Source: Dysgonomonas sp. 511
Lineage (GTDB): Bacteria; Bacteroidota; Bacteroidia; Bacteroidales; Dysgonomonadaceae
Reading direction: 5' to 3'
Length of the DNA stretch: 64,000 nt
Assembly: GCF_010501105.1 (NCBI RefSeq)
Contig: NZ_QVMQ01000018.1
Span: 1 to 64,000 of the forward strand
Below, one piece after another: positions 10,685 through 20,791 of the stretch. Each line of letters starts with the position of its first letter. The first letter of the stretch is position 1. The notes beneath the pieces were generated by a model. It had not been told where the DNA came from, ran no database searches, and was given only the letters and a program-made list of their open reading frames with translations. Made by a program: the position numbers and the translations under genes.

Positions 10685-10711
10685 TTGCAAACCTATATTC
10701 TCGTATCTTTG
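10685..10711 (+). promoter_or_regulatory. Probable promoter of the SurA/OstA operon
   Basis: TATCTTTG at 10704-10711 is a good -7 box, with TTG at 10685-10687 only 16 bp upstream, slightly short of the usual spacing. It lies 36 bp before the first gene of the operon. Confidence 0.55.
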
Positions 10712-10746
10712 TCGTCAGTTTTCAGTAAAATATCGTTAGATAAACT

Positions 10747-12768
10747 ATGCGCAACAAATTACTCTTACTATTCTTTACACTACTTTCGGTTGCAGCCACA
10801 CTAAATGCGCAATCGGCAGACCCGGTTGTTTTCACCATAAACAACAAACCGGTACACTTGTCGGAAGTATATCAGGCATACACAAGAGGAAACGAATATG
10901 CAGAAGAAAAACAAAGCATAGAAGAATTCCTTGAGTCGTACATCGACTTCAAGCTGAATGTAGAAGAAGCACGGGCACAGCAATTAGACACCACATTGAT
11001 ATACCGTTCGCAATACAATGCATTTCGCAGCCGGCTGGCGGCCCCCTATCAGGCAAACAATAATATAGAGGAGCAATTCTATAAAGAACTGTACGGCCGC
11101 TTCCTTACCAATGTTGAAGTAAACCATGTATTGCTCCCTTTCGACAAAAAAAATACGATCTTCCCGGCCGATACTTTAGCACTTTACCAGAAAGCAATGA
11201 AACTGTACGAGAAGATACAGAAAGAAGGCTTTACGCCCGACATTCTTCCTGTTGCAAAGACTGACACGGAAATGCAGATGAGTGCCGAAAACCGCAATGG
11301 CTACATCGGATGGATTACCCCGCTGATGCTGTCCAACAACGTGGAAAACGCCGTGTACACCATGCCCCTGATGGAGATAAGCAAGCCTATCCGTACACAG
11401 AAAGGATACCATATAGTGCAAGCCCTGAACAGGCGTCCGGCAATAGGAGGGGTAGATGTAGAACAAGTAGTATTCGGATTTCCCAGAATACCGCCTACAC
11501 AACACCTGATAGACAGTGTCGAAATTGTTGCCAAGCGCGAATACGAACTGATACGCACAGGGAAAAGCACCTTCGACGACTTATGTGCCGAATACACAAA
11601 AGTATTCCAAACCGGAAGAGAAGACTGCCTCTTCGGAGAAATCAGGCTCGACTCCAACCTCCCACCTACATTTATCGCCGCAGCAATCAGCCTGAAAGAA
11701 CCCGGCGACATCAGCCAACCTATACTTTCCGACTACGGCTTCCACATAATCAGGCTGGTGAAAAAGAAAGCGATAGCCGGCTACGAGAGCATGAAAAAAT
11801 CAATGGTCGAAGCGGTTTCCAAAAGGGATAAATCGGATCAGTTGGCAGCGGAACTGAGAAAGGAGCTAATCAGCCGGTTCGATATAAAAATCAACAACGA
11901 CTCTTATGCCAAACTGAATAATATAGCATCGGAAATATCGCCACGCGACACCGCATTTATAGCATCGGTAACCAATGGCAACGACATACTTATCGACATA
12001 GAAGGAAAAAGACAATACGATGTAAATGCCTTTGTGCAGTACATCAGTATAAAACAAAAAGAATCGAACCTGAGCCCCCGCCAGCTGCCCACCATTGCTA
12101 TAGTAGAGCAAAACCCTCTGAATATGACCACCGACATACTCAACAGCTACTTCAACAAGTTCATCTGGATTGCAGTGTCCGAGTACAACAACAGTACGCT
12201 AGAGGACAGGAACCCTCAGTTTAAACAAGCTATGGAATTTTTCACCAACCAGTTATTGTCGTCCGAAGTATTGGAAAAAAATATCTGGCAAAGGGCAAAG
12301 ACTGATAAAGAAGGCTTGTCGCAATACTTTGCACAACATAAAGACAAATATTCACTGTCGGCCACCAAATACAAAGGCACTGTCATACTTGCCAAAACGC
12401 AGGACGCCCTTGCCAAAGCCCAAAAGCTGGCTGCCAAACAAACTACTACGGAAGGGCTGGCAAACGCTATCAGAAAACAAATAAACAAAAAATCGACACA
12501 GGTAAGGCTCGAATCGGGCGCATGGTATAAAAAGGAGAACCCATACATCGACAATAAGATATTCGGGGGCGAAGCGCCTAAGGCCAACCGGGAATATCCC
12601 TATTTCGCTGTCATTGGCAAATTTATAGATACTCCCGAAGACTATACCGACGTAAGGAATGCTGTTGTGGCTGATTACCAAGAACAACTGCAACTCGACT
12701 GGAGCAAGCACCTGAGAGAAAAATACAAAGTTGACATTGATAAATCTGTTTTGAAAAATATACAATGA
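10747..12768 (+). CDS. Periplasmic parvulin-type peptidyl-prolyl isomerase / SurA-like chaperone (large)
   Basis: The 673-residue protein has a signal peptide cleaved near residue 22, an N-terminal SurA-like helical region (about 25-110), then two parvulin-like domains (about 120-230 and 235-340), both ending in the family's typical G(Y/F)HI segment (GYHIVQ, GFHIIR). A long C-terminal region of some 300 residues is less clear and may hold further chaperone helices. Role by family: cis-trans isomerisation and escort of outer-membrane proteins through the periplasm. It is the first gene of a tight operon; its stop overlaps the next start (ATGA at 12765-12768). Confidence 0.9.
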   Translation: MRNKLLLLFFTLLSVAATLNAQSADPVVFTINNKPVHLSEVYQAYTRGNEYAEEKQSIEEFLESYIDFKLNVEEARAQQLDTTLIYRSQYNAFRSRLAAPYQANNNIEEQFYKELYGRFLTNVEVNHVLLPFDKKNTIFPADTLALYQKAMKLYEKIQKEGFTPDILPVAKTDTEMQMSAENRNGYIGWITPLMLSNNVENAVYTMPLMEISKPIRTQKGYHIVQALNRRPAIGGVDVEQVVFGFPRIPPTQHLIDSVEIVAKREYELIRTGKSTFDDLCAEYTKVFQTGREDCLFGEIRLDSNLPPTFIAAAISLKEPGDISQPILSDYGFHIIRLVKKKAIAGYESMKKSMVEAVSKRDKSDQLAAELRKELISRFDIKINNDSYAKLNNIASEISPRDTAFIASVTNGNDILIDIEGKRQYDVNAFVQYISIKQKESNLSPRQLPTIAIVEQNPLNMTTDILNSYFNKFIWIAVSEYNNSTLEDRNPQFKQAMEFFTNQLLSSEVLEKNIWQRAKTDKEGLSQYFAQHKDKYSLSATKYKGTVILAKTQDALAKAQKLAAKQTTTEGLANAIRKQINKKSTQVRLESGAWYKKENPYIDNKIFGGEAPKANREYPYFAVIGKFIDTPEDYTDVRNAVVADYQEQLQLDWSKHLREKYKVDIDKSVLKNIQ

Positions 12769-13628
12769 GAAAATTATTCATCATTTCGCTTTATATCATA
12801 ACCGGATGCCTCTTTCTTGCTTGCAAGCAGGAAAATGCAGACATAGATGAAACCAAAACGCCAATAGTCTCCGTCGGAAACAAAGTGCTGTACAAGTCGG
12901 ACCTGATGAAAGCATTGCCGCCGGGGCTGACAGGCGAAGACAGCATCAAGGCCACACAGGCTTTTATCGACACATGGATAAAAGACAAACTGATACTGGA
13001 AAAAGCATCGCAAAACATAACCGACAAAGAAGATATTGATGCGCTGGTAGAAGACTACAGGAAATCGCTTATAACCAACATATACCAGGAACGGCTGCTG
13101 AAAGAACATTTCTCGAAAATACTATCCGAAAAGGAATTGAATGCCTATTACGAAGAAAACAAAGAGAAATTTAAACTGGAAGAAAATATCGTAAAGGGGC
13201 TTTATCTGAAAGTACCGGCTAATTCGCCCCAACTGGCAAACTTCCAGAAATGGTACAAACTGGGAACCGATGCCGCGCTCGAAAACATAGAAAACAACAT
13301 ATTGCAAAATGCCATGAGTTACGACTTGTTTTACGACCGTTGGGTCAATTTCAGCGATATAACATCCAACATCCCCACCACGATAGGAGATGAACAACAA
13401 CTGCTGAGGGCAAACAAGAACATAGAACTAAGCGATTCGGCCTTCGTCTATCTGCTGAATATAAAAGAATATAAACTGGCAGGGACAGAAGCACCATTTA
13501 CTTATATAAGAAATACGCTGGAAGAGATATTCAAAGAGCAACGAAAAGCCTCTTACCTGCAACAAGTACGCAGCGATTTGTACGAGAAGGCACTATCGTC
13601 CGACGAAATTAAGTTTTACAATAAATAG
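12765..13628 (+). CDS. SurA-like lipoprotein without a parvulin domain
   Basis: The 287-residue protein has a lipoprotein signal (LFLACKQE, lipid-attachment Cys near residue 20). Residues about 33-130 resemble the SurA/PpiC N-terminal chaperone domain: a short strand with VGNKVLYKSDL followed by long charged helices. I cannot find the parvulin GFHI motif, so this is probably a chaperone-only paralogue held at a membrane. The start is fixed by the 4-bp ATGA overlap with the upstream gene. Its place between two SurA-like genes supports a role in outer-membrane protein assembly. Confidence 0.85.
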   Translation: MRKLFIISLYIITGCLFLACKQENADIDETKTPIVSVGNKVLYKSDLMKALPPGLTGEDSIKATQAFIDTWIKDKLILEKASQNITDKEDIDALVEDYRKSLITNIYQERLLKEHFSKILSEKELNAYYEENKEKFKLEENIVKGLYLKVPANSPQLANFQKWYKLGTDAALENIENNILQNAMSYDLFYDRWVNFSDITSNIPTTIGDEQQLLRANKNIELSDSAFVYLLNIKEYKLAGTEAPFTYIRNTLEEIFKEQRKASYLQQVRSDLYEKALSSDEIKFYNK

Positions 13629-13711
13629 AATATAATCTCTTTTTCAGCGTTAAGAGAAAAAAAGTAATACATTATCACTATATTTACGCGACTTTTTAAT
13701 AAACACATAAA

Positions 13712-15079
13712 ATGATAGGAAAAGCAGGGAAACTTATTTTACTGGCAGTATTATTAGCTTATGGGCTACAAAGCAAAGCTCAGGACAATATTATCGACCA
13801 GATAATCTGGGTAGTAGGAGACGAAGCCATACTAAAATCCGATGTAGAAAAGGTAAGGATAGGTATGCTGTCGAGAGGCGAACGCATCGACGGCGACCCA
13901 TATTGCTTCATACCCGAACAGCTAGCCGTGCAAAAACTTTTTCTCGACCAGGCAAAAATAGACAGTATCGACGTTCCGGCAGCGGAAGTAGCCAGAGGCG
14001 TCACCCGTCAGGAAAACATGGTTATCTCCAACCTCGGTTCGAAAGAGAAAGCGGAAGAATACCTGCAAGCTCCCATGACACAACTCAGAGAAGAATGGAG
14101 GGAAGACATCCGCAACAACTTCCTGGTTTCGGAAGTCAAGAAATCCCTTGTAGGCAAAAAAGGAAACCTTACCCCTTCGGAAGTAAGGAAATACTACGCC
14201 CAGCTACCCAAAGACAGTTTGCCATATATACCGACCACAGTCGAAGTACAGATAATAACACAAGAGCCAAAAGTGCCGCTATCGGAAATAGACAAAGTAA
14301 AAGAACGCCTGCGCGAATTTACCAACAGGGTAAATGCCGGTGAAAGCTTCTCTACACTTGCCATCATGTACTCGGAAGACGGTTCGGCTCCCAATGGTGG
14401 AGAAACAGGATTCAGCGGACGGGCGCAATGGGTACCCGAATTTGCCAACGTCGCATTCTCGTTGAACGACCCGAAAAAAGTATCGAACATAGTGGAAACA
14501 GAATACGGCTTCCACATCATACAACTAATAGAGCGCAGGGGCGACCTCGTCAACGTACGCCACATACTGATGCGTCCGAAAGTGCCTAACGAAGAATTGG
14601 AAAAACTTAAACTAAGACTCGATACAGTAGTTACCGAAATAAACGACAAAAAATATACATTCGAAGATGCTACCGTATTTTCATACGACAAAGATACCCG
14701 TGGCAACAACGGGCTGATGGTCAACCGTTCCGAATCGTTCTATTATGGCACTCCACGCTTTACGATGGAAGAATTGCCTGCCGAAGTGGGTAAGGCTGTA
14801 GACAAACTGCAAATAGGCGAAATATCCGCACCATTCAAAATGATGCAGAAAAACGGAAAAGAAGCAATAGCCATCGTAAAACTGAAAAGCCGTACCGAAG
14901 GGCATATTGCCAACGTTTCGGACGACTATCAGGCATTGAAAGAAATCGTAGAAGGCCACAAACAAGAAGAAATATTGAAAAAGTGGCTTCAAAATAAAAT
15001 AAAGAGTACGTATATACGCATCGACGATAATTGGAAAAATTGTGAGTTCCAATATTCGGGATGGGTTAAGGAAGAATAG
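13712..15079 (+). CDS. SurA-like periplasmic chaperone / peptidyl-prolyl isomerase
   Basis: The 455-residue protein has a signal peptide (to about residue 23), an N-terminal SurA domain (DQIIWVVGDEAILKSDVE and helices, about 27-165), and two parvulin-like domains (about 172-280 and 282-385; the first contains EDGSAPNGGETGF and YGFHIIQ). A short C-terminal helix completes the SurA layout. It is close in length to E. coli SurA. Of the three related proteins here it is the best candidate for the true SurA. The OstA-like gene starts 23 bp downstream. Confidence 0.92.
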   Translation: MIGKAGKLILLAVLLAYGLQSKAQDNIIDQIIWVVGDEAILKSDVEKVRIGMLSRGERIDGDPYCFIPEQLAVQKLFLDQAKIDSIDVPAAEVARGVTRQENMVISNLGSKEKAEEYLQAPMTQLREEWREDIRNNFLVSEVKKSLVGKKGNLTPSEVRKYYAQLPKDSLPYIPTTVEVQIITQEPKVPLSEIDKVKERLREFTNRVNAGESFSTLAIMYSEDGSAPNGGETGFSGRAQWVPEFANVAFSLNDPKKVSNIVETEYGFHIIQLIERRGDLVNVRHILMRPKVPNEELEKLKLRLDTVVTEINDKKYTFEDATVFSYDKDTRGNNGLMVNRSESFYYGTPRFTMEELPAEVGKAVDKLQIGEISAPFKMMQKNGKEAIAIVKLKSRTEGHIANVSDDYQALKEIVEGHKQEEILKKWLQNKIKSTYIRIDDNWKNCEFQYSGWVKEE

Positions 15080-15102
15080 TTAAAAACATTCTTAACTGAA
15101 AG

Positions 15103-17070
15103 ATGTTCTGCAAACTAACTAAATATCTGAAACAAAGGCACAGAATACCACTAACCAGTGTTCTGTGCCTCATTGTTCTATATGCGTCGGCACAAACCAT
15201 ACTGTCGTCGCAACGCCCGATGATGGCCGAAGTAGGGCAAGCACCCCCGCCGAAAACATCGCAAACGCCTCCCCCGGCAGCAGGAACGAATAAAGATGGA
15301 GTAAGGGTCATTACCATTATCAATAGTAACAGGCTCATACACCGCAACAACTTTATTCCGCAAGTACTCAAAGACAGCGTGATATTCCTCCACGATGGGG
15401 CGTACCTCTATTGCGACAGCGCATACTGGAACGAAAGCGAAAACTCGTTCGAAGCCTTCGGGCGCGTAAGGATGGAACAGGGCGACACACTATTCCTCTA
15501 CGGTAAATATATGCACTACGACGGCAACCTCAAATTGGTAAAAGTGCGTAGGGAAGTGGTAATGGAACATATCCCGCAAAACGTAACACTGTTTACCGAC
15601 AGCCTCAACTACGACCGGATGATGAATCTGGGCTACTATTTCGATGGGGGGATGCTCGTAGATACGCTCAACGAACTTACATCCTTCTGGGGACAATACG
15701 AGCCGAATATAAACATGGCTACATTCAGGGATAGCGTTGTACTCACCAACCCTCAGTTTAAACTCTATTCCGACAGGCTGCGGTACGACACCAGAATAAA
15801 AACCGCATATATATCCACCCCGACCGTAATAGAATCCGACAGCGGAATCATCTATACCAGCAACGGGTGGTACAATACCGATACCGAAGAATCGCTGTTG
15901 CTCGACCAGTCGACAGTGGTCAACAAAGAAGGAAACCGATTCCTCAAAGGCGACTCCATCTTCTATTATAAGGCACAGGGATATGGCGAAGTATTCGGCA
16001 ATATGCTTTTGCAGGATACAGTGAAGAAAGTGATCCTGCGCGGCCACTATGGATATTACGATGAGTTGAACGACTTTGCCCTTGCCACAGATTCGGCATT
16101 TGCTATCGAATATTCGCAAAGCGACAGCTTGTTTATACATGCCGATACATTGAAACTGATAGGCATAGCCGATACGGTTTTCCATTACAAGCAAGAGCCT
16201 CTGATGCCGGCAGACTCTACCAGTTTGCTCATCAAAGACAGCCTTGCCAATACGATAGGCATAGACTCGCTGGCCCTCAATGCCGAAATACCGACAGGAG
16301 AAAAAACACCTGTAGACTCCATTGCACACATACAGCTTGCCGATTCGCTGCCACAGCTTTTGCCGGTTGCCGGCGACAGCCTTCCGGCTTTGCCGCCTAT
16401 ACCGATAGATACAACGATAACGATGCACAGGCAGATAAAGGCGTACTACGGCGTAAGATTTTACCGATCGGATATGCAGGGCATATGCGACTCCCTACAA
16501 TTCGATTCGAAAGACTCGATACTGCATATGTACAAAGATCCTGTGATATGGAATACCAACAGGCAACTATCGGGCGATACTATCGACATACATATGAACG
16601 ATAGTACGATCAACTTTATGCACGTCAAGCGGTATAGCTTCTCCATCGAAGAAAAAGACTCTATACACTTCAACCAGTTGAAAAGCCGTAGCCTGAAAGT
16701 TTATTTCGAGGATAAAAAGGTGAGGCGGGTATTGGCCGAAGGCAACGTAGAAACCATTACATATCCTGAAGAAAAAGACAAGAGCCTTTCTAAGATTCTC
16801 AACTACCTTACAAGTAGTTATCTGGATATATATATGGAAAACGGGGCTTTTACCAAACTGGTAGCATGGCCTCAGCCAGTGGGGAAAACTACTCCATTCC
16901 ATCTGCTGCTCGACGAACAGCTACGGTTATCCGACTTCTATTGGTTCGACTACCTAAGGCCTACCGACAGGCACGATATATTCCGCAAAACGAAGAAAAA
17001 AGCAGAAGATTCGAGGCCTCAGCGTTCCGATGTGTTCAAAAGGCAGGATGACGAGGAAATGGAATTTTAG
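15103..17070 (+). CDS. OstA-like (LptA/LptD N-terminal domain) protein
   Basis: The 655-residue protein has an N-terminal hydrophobic export segment (about residues 15-31) and repeated beta-rich segments of the OstA/LptA beta-jellyroll type, such as DGAYLYCDSAYWN, GRVRMEQGDTLFLYG and YYGVRFYRSDMQGICDSL. A Ser/Asp/Leu/Pro-rich stretch around residues 360-445 (many DSL repeats) looks like a flexible linker between two jellyroll regions. It has no barrel domain. By family it should carry LPS/lipid A or organise LptD at the outer membrane. Co-transcription with the upstream SurA-like gene fits this role. Confidence 0.85.
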   Translation: MFCKLTKYLKQRHRIPLTSVLCLIVLYASAQTILSSQRPMMAEVGQAPPPKTSQTPPPAAGTNKDGVRVITIINSNRLIHRNNFIPQVLKDSVIFLHDGAYLYCDSAYWNESENSFEAFGRVRMEQGDTLFLYGKYMHYDGNLKLVKVRREVVMEHIPQNVTLFTDSLNYDRMMNLGYYFDGGMLVDTLNELTSFWGQYEPNINMATFRDSVVLTNPQFKLYSDRLRYDTRIKTAYISTPTVIESDSGIIYTSNGWYNTDTEESLLLDQSTVVNKEGNRFLKGDSIFYYKAQGYGEVFGNMLLQDTVKKVILRGHYGYYDELNDFALATDSAFAIEYSQSDSLFIHADTLKLIGIADTVFHYKQEPLMPADSTSLLIKDSLANTIGIDSLALNAEIPTGEKTPVDSIAHIQLADSLPQLLPVAGDSLPALPPIPIDTTITMHRQIKAYYGVRFYRSDMQGICDSLQFDSKDSILHMYKDPVIWNTNRQLSGDTIDIHMNDSTINFMHVKRYSFSIEEKDSIHFNQLKSRSLKVYFEDKKVRRVLAEGNVETITYPEEKDKSLSKILNYLTSSYLDIYMENGAFTKLVAWPQPVGKTTPFHLLLDEQLRLSDFYWFDYLRPTDRHDIFRKTKKKAEDSRPQRSDVFKRQDDEEMEF

Positions 17071-17101
17071 CTGCTGCCGACAACAATTATTATCCGGAAA
17101 T

Positions 17102-17337
17102 TTTATCTATATAGGTCACCTCTCTCCAAAGGGAAGCCCCCTAATCCCCCTTGGGGGACTTATGCGCAAAGCCATGACGAGGGAGAGGGAAAAGTGGCAG
17201 TAAAAAAAGAGTAAAAGGTGTTACAAGTGTTACTTTTTGCCACCTCACTCCCCGCTCTCTCCAAAAGGAGAGAGCCGCAAGGCCACGACAAGAGAGAAGA
17301 AAAAGTAACGAAAAAGTGTTACTTTTGTTACTTTTCC
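17102..17337. repeat. Dispersed intergenic repeat R2, two subunits
   Basis: The sequence begins TTTATCTATATAG (17102-17114), as at 24233 and 38411, continues with a CACCTC...CTCTCC / GGAGAG palindromic core and a GCAAAGCCA.GACGAGGGAGAGG stretch, and ends GGTGTTACAAGTGTTACTTTTT (17217-17238 region). A second, shorter unit follows from about 17240. No gene is visible in the 339-bp spacer before mutL. Confidence 0.75.
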
Positions 17338-17409
17338 ACCTCTCTGTTTCTCCCATTGGGAACAAGCGAGGGCTGATGAAATAATATAAACCGACAACGA
17401 CTAATTTGC

Positions 17410-19260
17410 ATGAACAACGATATAATACGCCTTTTACCCGATTCTATAGCCAACCAGATTGCAGCAGGCGAGGTGGTGCAACGTCCGGCATCTGTAGTGA
17501 AAGAACTGATAGAAAACTCTATCGACGCAGGAGCAGACAGCATACAGCTTATAATAAAAGACGCCGGGCGATCGCTCATACAGGTGATAGACAACGGCAA
17601 AGGTATGTCGGGCACAGATGCACGTATGGCATTCGAACGGCACGCAACATCTAAAATACGCAAGGCCGACGACCTTTTTGCCCTACATACAATGGGATTC
17701 AGGGGCGAAGCACTTGCCTCCATCGCGGCGGTTGCACAGTTAGAACTGCGTACACGCAGGAATGAAGACGAACTGGGAACCCTGCTCAAGATATCCGGCT
17801 CGCAAATAGAGTTGCAGGAATGCACTGCCTGCCCGGCGGGGAGCAACCTTGCGGTAAAGAATATCTTCTTCAACATACCGGCTAGGCGAAAGTTCCTGAA
17901 ATCGAACGATACCGAACGCCGCAATATACTGACAGAACTGGAGCGTATAGCACTGGTAAATCCGGAGATAGAACTTTCGTTCTCGGAAAACGAAATAGAG
18001 GTACTACGTTATCCGGCATCCAACCTGCGGCAAAGGATAGTGAATGTAGTAGGCAAGAACTTTAACCAGCAGCTTATTTCCATCGATATAGAGACCTCCC
18101 TAGTAAAGATAAAAGGGTATATAGGAAAGCCGGAATCGGCACGTAAGACCCGCGCACAGCAGTTTTTCTTTGTCAATGGACGTTATATGCGCCACCCATA
18201 TTTCAGCAAGGCTGTAACCTCTGCGTTCGAGCCATTGATACCGGCAGGCGAAAATCCAAATTTCTTTATCTATCTCGATGTCGACCCCTCTACGATAGAT
18301 GTCAATATACATCCTACAAAAACGGAAATCAAGTTTGAAAACGAACAGCCTATCTGGCAAATACTGTCGGCTACCGTAAAAGAAGCCTTAGGCAAGTTTA
18401 ACGAAGTGCCGACTATAGACTTCGATACCGAGGGTGCGATAGATATCCCGATTCACGACCCCTCGCGGAATGTAGGGCAACCGCAGGTCAATATAAACCC
18501 TTCGTACAACCCATTCAAGACCCCGTCATCGGGTGGCGGTGGTAGTTATCAGCGGCCGAAGCTGGACTGGGAACAGTTTTACGAAGGCTTTGAAAAAGAT
18601 AGCAATACCGAAAATATACAACCGGAAACATCCGACATATTCAGTCCGCAAGAACCTGTGGGACAAACAGAAAGAAGTTCCACGCCTGTAAATAGCGACA
18701 TGGCAGTTCACTACCAGTACAAATACAGGTACATACTGACTTCCGCAAAATCGGGGTTGATGATTATCGACCAGCACCGCGCACATGTACGCATCCTGTT
18801 CGACCAGTTTCTGAGCCAGATAAAGCAAAAGAAAGGAGTTTCGCAACGCGCCCTGTTTCCCGAAATAATAGAGCTGACACCATCGGAAGCCGCCATGATA
18901 CCTTACCTGATAGACGATCTGGAAGCTATCGGGTTCGACCTCAGCCATCTGGGCAACAATGCTTATGCCATAAACGGCATACCGTCGGAGGTGACAAACG
19001 TATCGCCGATAGAGCTTATCCACAATATGATACACCAGAGTATAGAATCAGGCAGCGATGTAAAAGAAGAAATACAGGAGGCTCTGGCCCTTTCGATGGC
19101 AAATGCTGCTGCTATACACTACGGGCAAAAACTATCGGACGAAGAAATGAACCGCATCATAGAGCAACTGTTTAGTTCTGCTGCTCACAAGCATACGCCT
19201 GACGGAAAGACAATCATCTCGCTTATGGAGGACGATGTGATAGATAAGATGTTCAGATAG
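17410..19260 (+). CDS. mutL: DNA mismatch repair protein MutL
   Basis: The 616-residue protein has the GHKL ATPase motifs near the N-terminus ([20 protein letters not shown] motif I region, DNGKGM, and [10 protein letters not shown] at about 97-106), a transducer domain with [11 protein letters not shown] near residue 300, a Gly/Pro/Ser-rich linker at about 355-430, and a C-terminal dimerisation domain. I do not see the DQHAxxER endonuclease metal motif; the related stretch here reads [12 protein letters not shown], so an endonuclease activity is uncertain. It couples MutS mismatch recognition to downstream repair. It lies after the envelope operon but is separated by a 339-bp repeat-filled spacer. 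Confidence 0.97.
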   Translation: MNNDIIRLLPDSIANQIAAGEVVQRPASVVKELIENSIDAGADSIQLIIKDAGRSLIQVIDNGKGMSGTDARMAFERHATSKIRKADDLFALHTMGFRGEALASIAAVAQLELRTRRNEDELGTLLKISGSQIELQECTACPAGSNLAVKNIFFNIPARRKFLKSNDTERRNILTELERIALVNPEIELSFSENEIEVLRYPASNLRQRIVNVVGKNFNQQLISIDIETSLVKIKGYIGKPESARKTRAQQFFFVNGRYMRHPYFSKAVTSAFEPLIPAGENPNFFIYLDVDPSTIDVNIHPTKTEIKFENEQPIWQILSATVKEALGKFNEVPTIDFDTEGAIDIPIHDPSRNVGQPQVNINPSYNPFKTPSSGGGGSYQRPKLDWEQFYEGFEKDSNTENIQPETSDIFSPQEPVGQTERSSTPVNSDMAVHYQYKYRYILTSAKSGLMIIDQHRAHVRILFDQFLSQIKQKKGVSQRALFPEIIELTPSEAAMIPYLIDDLEAIGFDLSHLGNNAYAINGIPSEVTNVSPIELIHNMIHQSIESGSDVKEEIQEALALSMANAAAIHYGQKLSDEEMNRIIEQLFSSAAHKHTPDGKTIISLMEDDVIDKMFR

Positions 19261-19280
19261 GGAAACCCACTATAAAAAGA

Positions 19281-19308
19281 AAGCAGGCTTCGCAAATGAA
19301 ACCTGCTT
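19281..19308 (-). terminator. Terminator between mutL and the GH57 gene
   Basis: AAGCAGG / CCTGCTT arms with an extended stem; on the minus strand the hairpin is followed by TTTCTTTTTATA, so it ends the GH57 transcript. It may also stop mutL, but without a plus-strand U-run. Confidence 0.65.
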
Positions 19309-19331
19309 GTATCACGGATAATCTGTTTATT

Positions 19332-20735
19332 CTATTTCGTTTTGGCCTTTGTTGTTTTTGCTTTCGGCGCAGCAGCCTTAGCCTCTTTCTTTGCAGGAGC
19401 TTTGGCGGGAGTAGTGGCTTTAGCAGCGGTTTTGACACCGGCAGGAACAGCCTTTTTCTGCGGTTTGCCCTCTAAGTCTTTTATCGATTTTTCGAGGCGT
19501 TCTATCTCATCGGCCTGATTGTGTATTGTTTGCAGCAATGAGTTCAGTTCTTCCGTCTCTATCGAGCTTGGAAACTCGGAATATACCCTTTCCTTGAAGT
19601 CGCTCAATACATTCATATATGTGTTGAAAGCCTCGAAAGGAGACGCATAAGGGCTGAATGGCAACGGGTTTTTAGTACCCATGTAATAGAAATGGTCGCT
19701 CGACTGCAAGTATATCCAGTCTTGAATCAGGCGGCGGGCTTCGCTGAGGCTTACCCTTTCGGATATCTCATACAGCTTTTTGAAAGCCTCTTGTTGCAAG
19801 CTGTTTCCCAACCAGGGCGAAACGTCTTTCTCTTCGCCCACCCACGAAATAGGGTGCATAGACGAAATGGTATCTACAGGCTTAAGCGTGCTCAGTATTT
19901 CCGACGGAGTAGCAAAACCTATGTTCTTTTCGGCTGCAAAGCGAGGCAGGGCACGCATGAAATCGAATATTCCGGAGCTTTTCTTCTGGAAGTTGCCCAA
20001 AGCTTCGTAATTCATGAAGAGGTTGATTACCTGCTCTTCCTTAGGGGTGGCAGCTATCCAGTTGATAAACTTATCGGCAGTGAGCGGATATTCGCTCCAG
20101 TCGTAATTAGAGAAGCGTGTGGCAATGTCGTCGCTGAACTTCCCGTTGCGCAACAGCATCTTCAGTTGGGGGTATAATGCCGACTGGTATATGTAGTTAG
20201 GGCTTTTCCATCCCAATGTCCTTTTAGCACCTTCGGTGATGATGCCGTTAAAGCCCATCTCGTGTACCAAGCCTGCAATGTCGTCGGAGTAGATGAGTTC
20301 GGTATTGCGGAACACTTTTGGCCTTTGCCCGAAAAGCATCTCTATTTTGTCGTCGTGTACCTTTACCTGTTTCTTAAAACCTTCGGGGTCTATGAGCGAA
20401 GCCAGCGAGTGCCCTTGCGTTTCGGACAAGAATTCTACACAGCCCGTATCGGCAAGTTCCTTGAACCCGTCCAATACTTCCGGGGCATATATTTCCATCT
20501 GGTCGAGCGCGACACCCGATATGGAGAAGGCTACCTTGAATTTGCCTTTATGCTCGTTTATCATGTCGAGCATAAGCCTGTTGGCCGGGATAAAAGATAC
20601 TTCTGCTACACGCTGGATGAAATCTTCGTTGGCAAAGTCGTCGTAATAATAGTGGTCGGTGCCGATATTGAAAAACCTGTATCGCTTCAACCGGTGAGGC
20701 TGGTGTATCTGAAAGTAGAAACAAATATTTTTCAT
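19332..20735 (-). CDS. GH57 family glycoside hydrolase with basic Ala/Lys tail
   Basis: The 467-residue protein starts with FYFQIHQPHR (GH57 region 1, residues about 7-16) and has FRNTELIYSDD with Glu146 as the likely nucleophile. GH57 enzymes act on alpha-1,4-glucans as amylases or 4-alpha-glucanotransferases. There is no signal peptide, so it is cytoplasmic. A short coiled-coil-like segment (about 395-420) leads into residues 422-467, made almost only of Ala, Lys, Pro and Thr, like a histone H1 tail. It is the last gene of a minus-strand operon with a GT4 transferase and a debranching enzyme, so it probably works on glycogen-like polymer. Confidence 0.93.
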   Translation of the reverse strand: MKNICFYFQIHQPHRLKRYRFFNIGTDHYYYDDFANEDFIQRVAEVSFIPANRLMLDMINEHKGKFKVAFSISGVALDQMEIYAPEVLDGFKELADTGCVEFLSETQGHSLASLIDPEGFKKQVKVHDDKIEMLFGQRPKVFRNTELIYSDDIAGLVHEMGFNGIITEGAKRTLGWKSPNYIYQSALYPQLKMLLRNGKFSDDIATRFSNYDWSEYPLTADKFINWIAATPKEEQVINLFMNYEALGNFQKKSSGIFDFMRALPRFAAEKNIGFATPSEILSTLKPVDTISSMHPISWVGEEKDVSPWLGNSLQQEAFKKLYEISERVSLSEARRLIQDWIYLQSSDHFYYMGTKNPLPFSPYASPFEAFNTYMNVLSDFKERVYSEFPSSIETEELNSLLQTIHNQADEIERLEKSIKDLEGKPQKKAVPAGVKTAAKATTPAKAPAKKEAKAAAPKAKTTKAKTK

Positions 20736-20791
20736 AATCTTATGTTGGTTGTATTATTTTTTTTAAACTGAATGACATATGTATTGCTATC

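Noticed and set aside
15490..16428. 312-residue open frame antisense to the OstA-like gene
   Set aside because: It lies fully inside a clearly coding gene on the other strand, has no family-like motif, and its Cys/Arg/Val/Tyr-rich composition is what codon bias of the sense gene produces.
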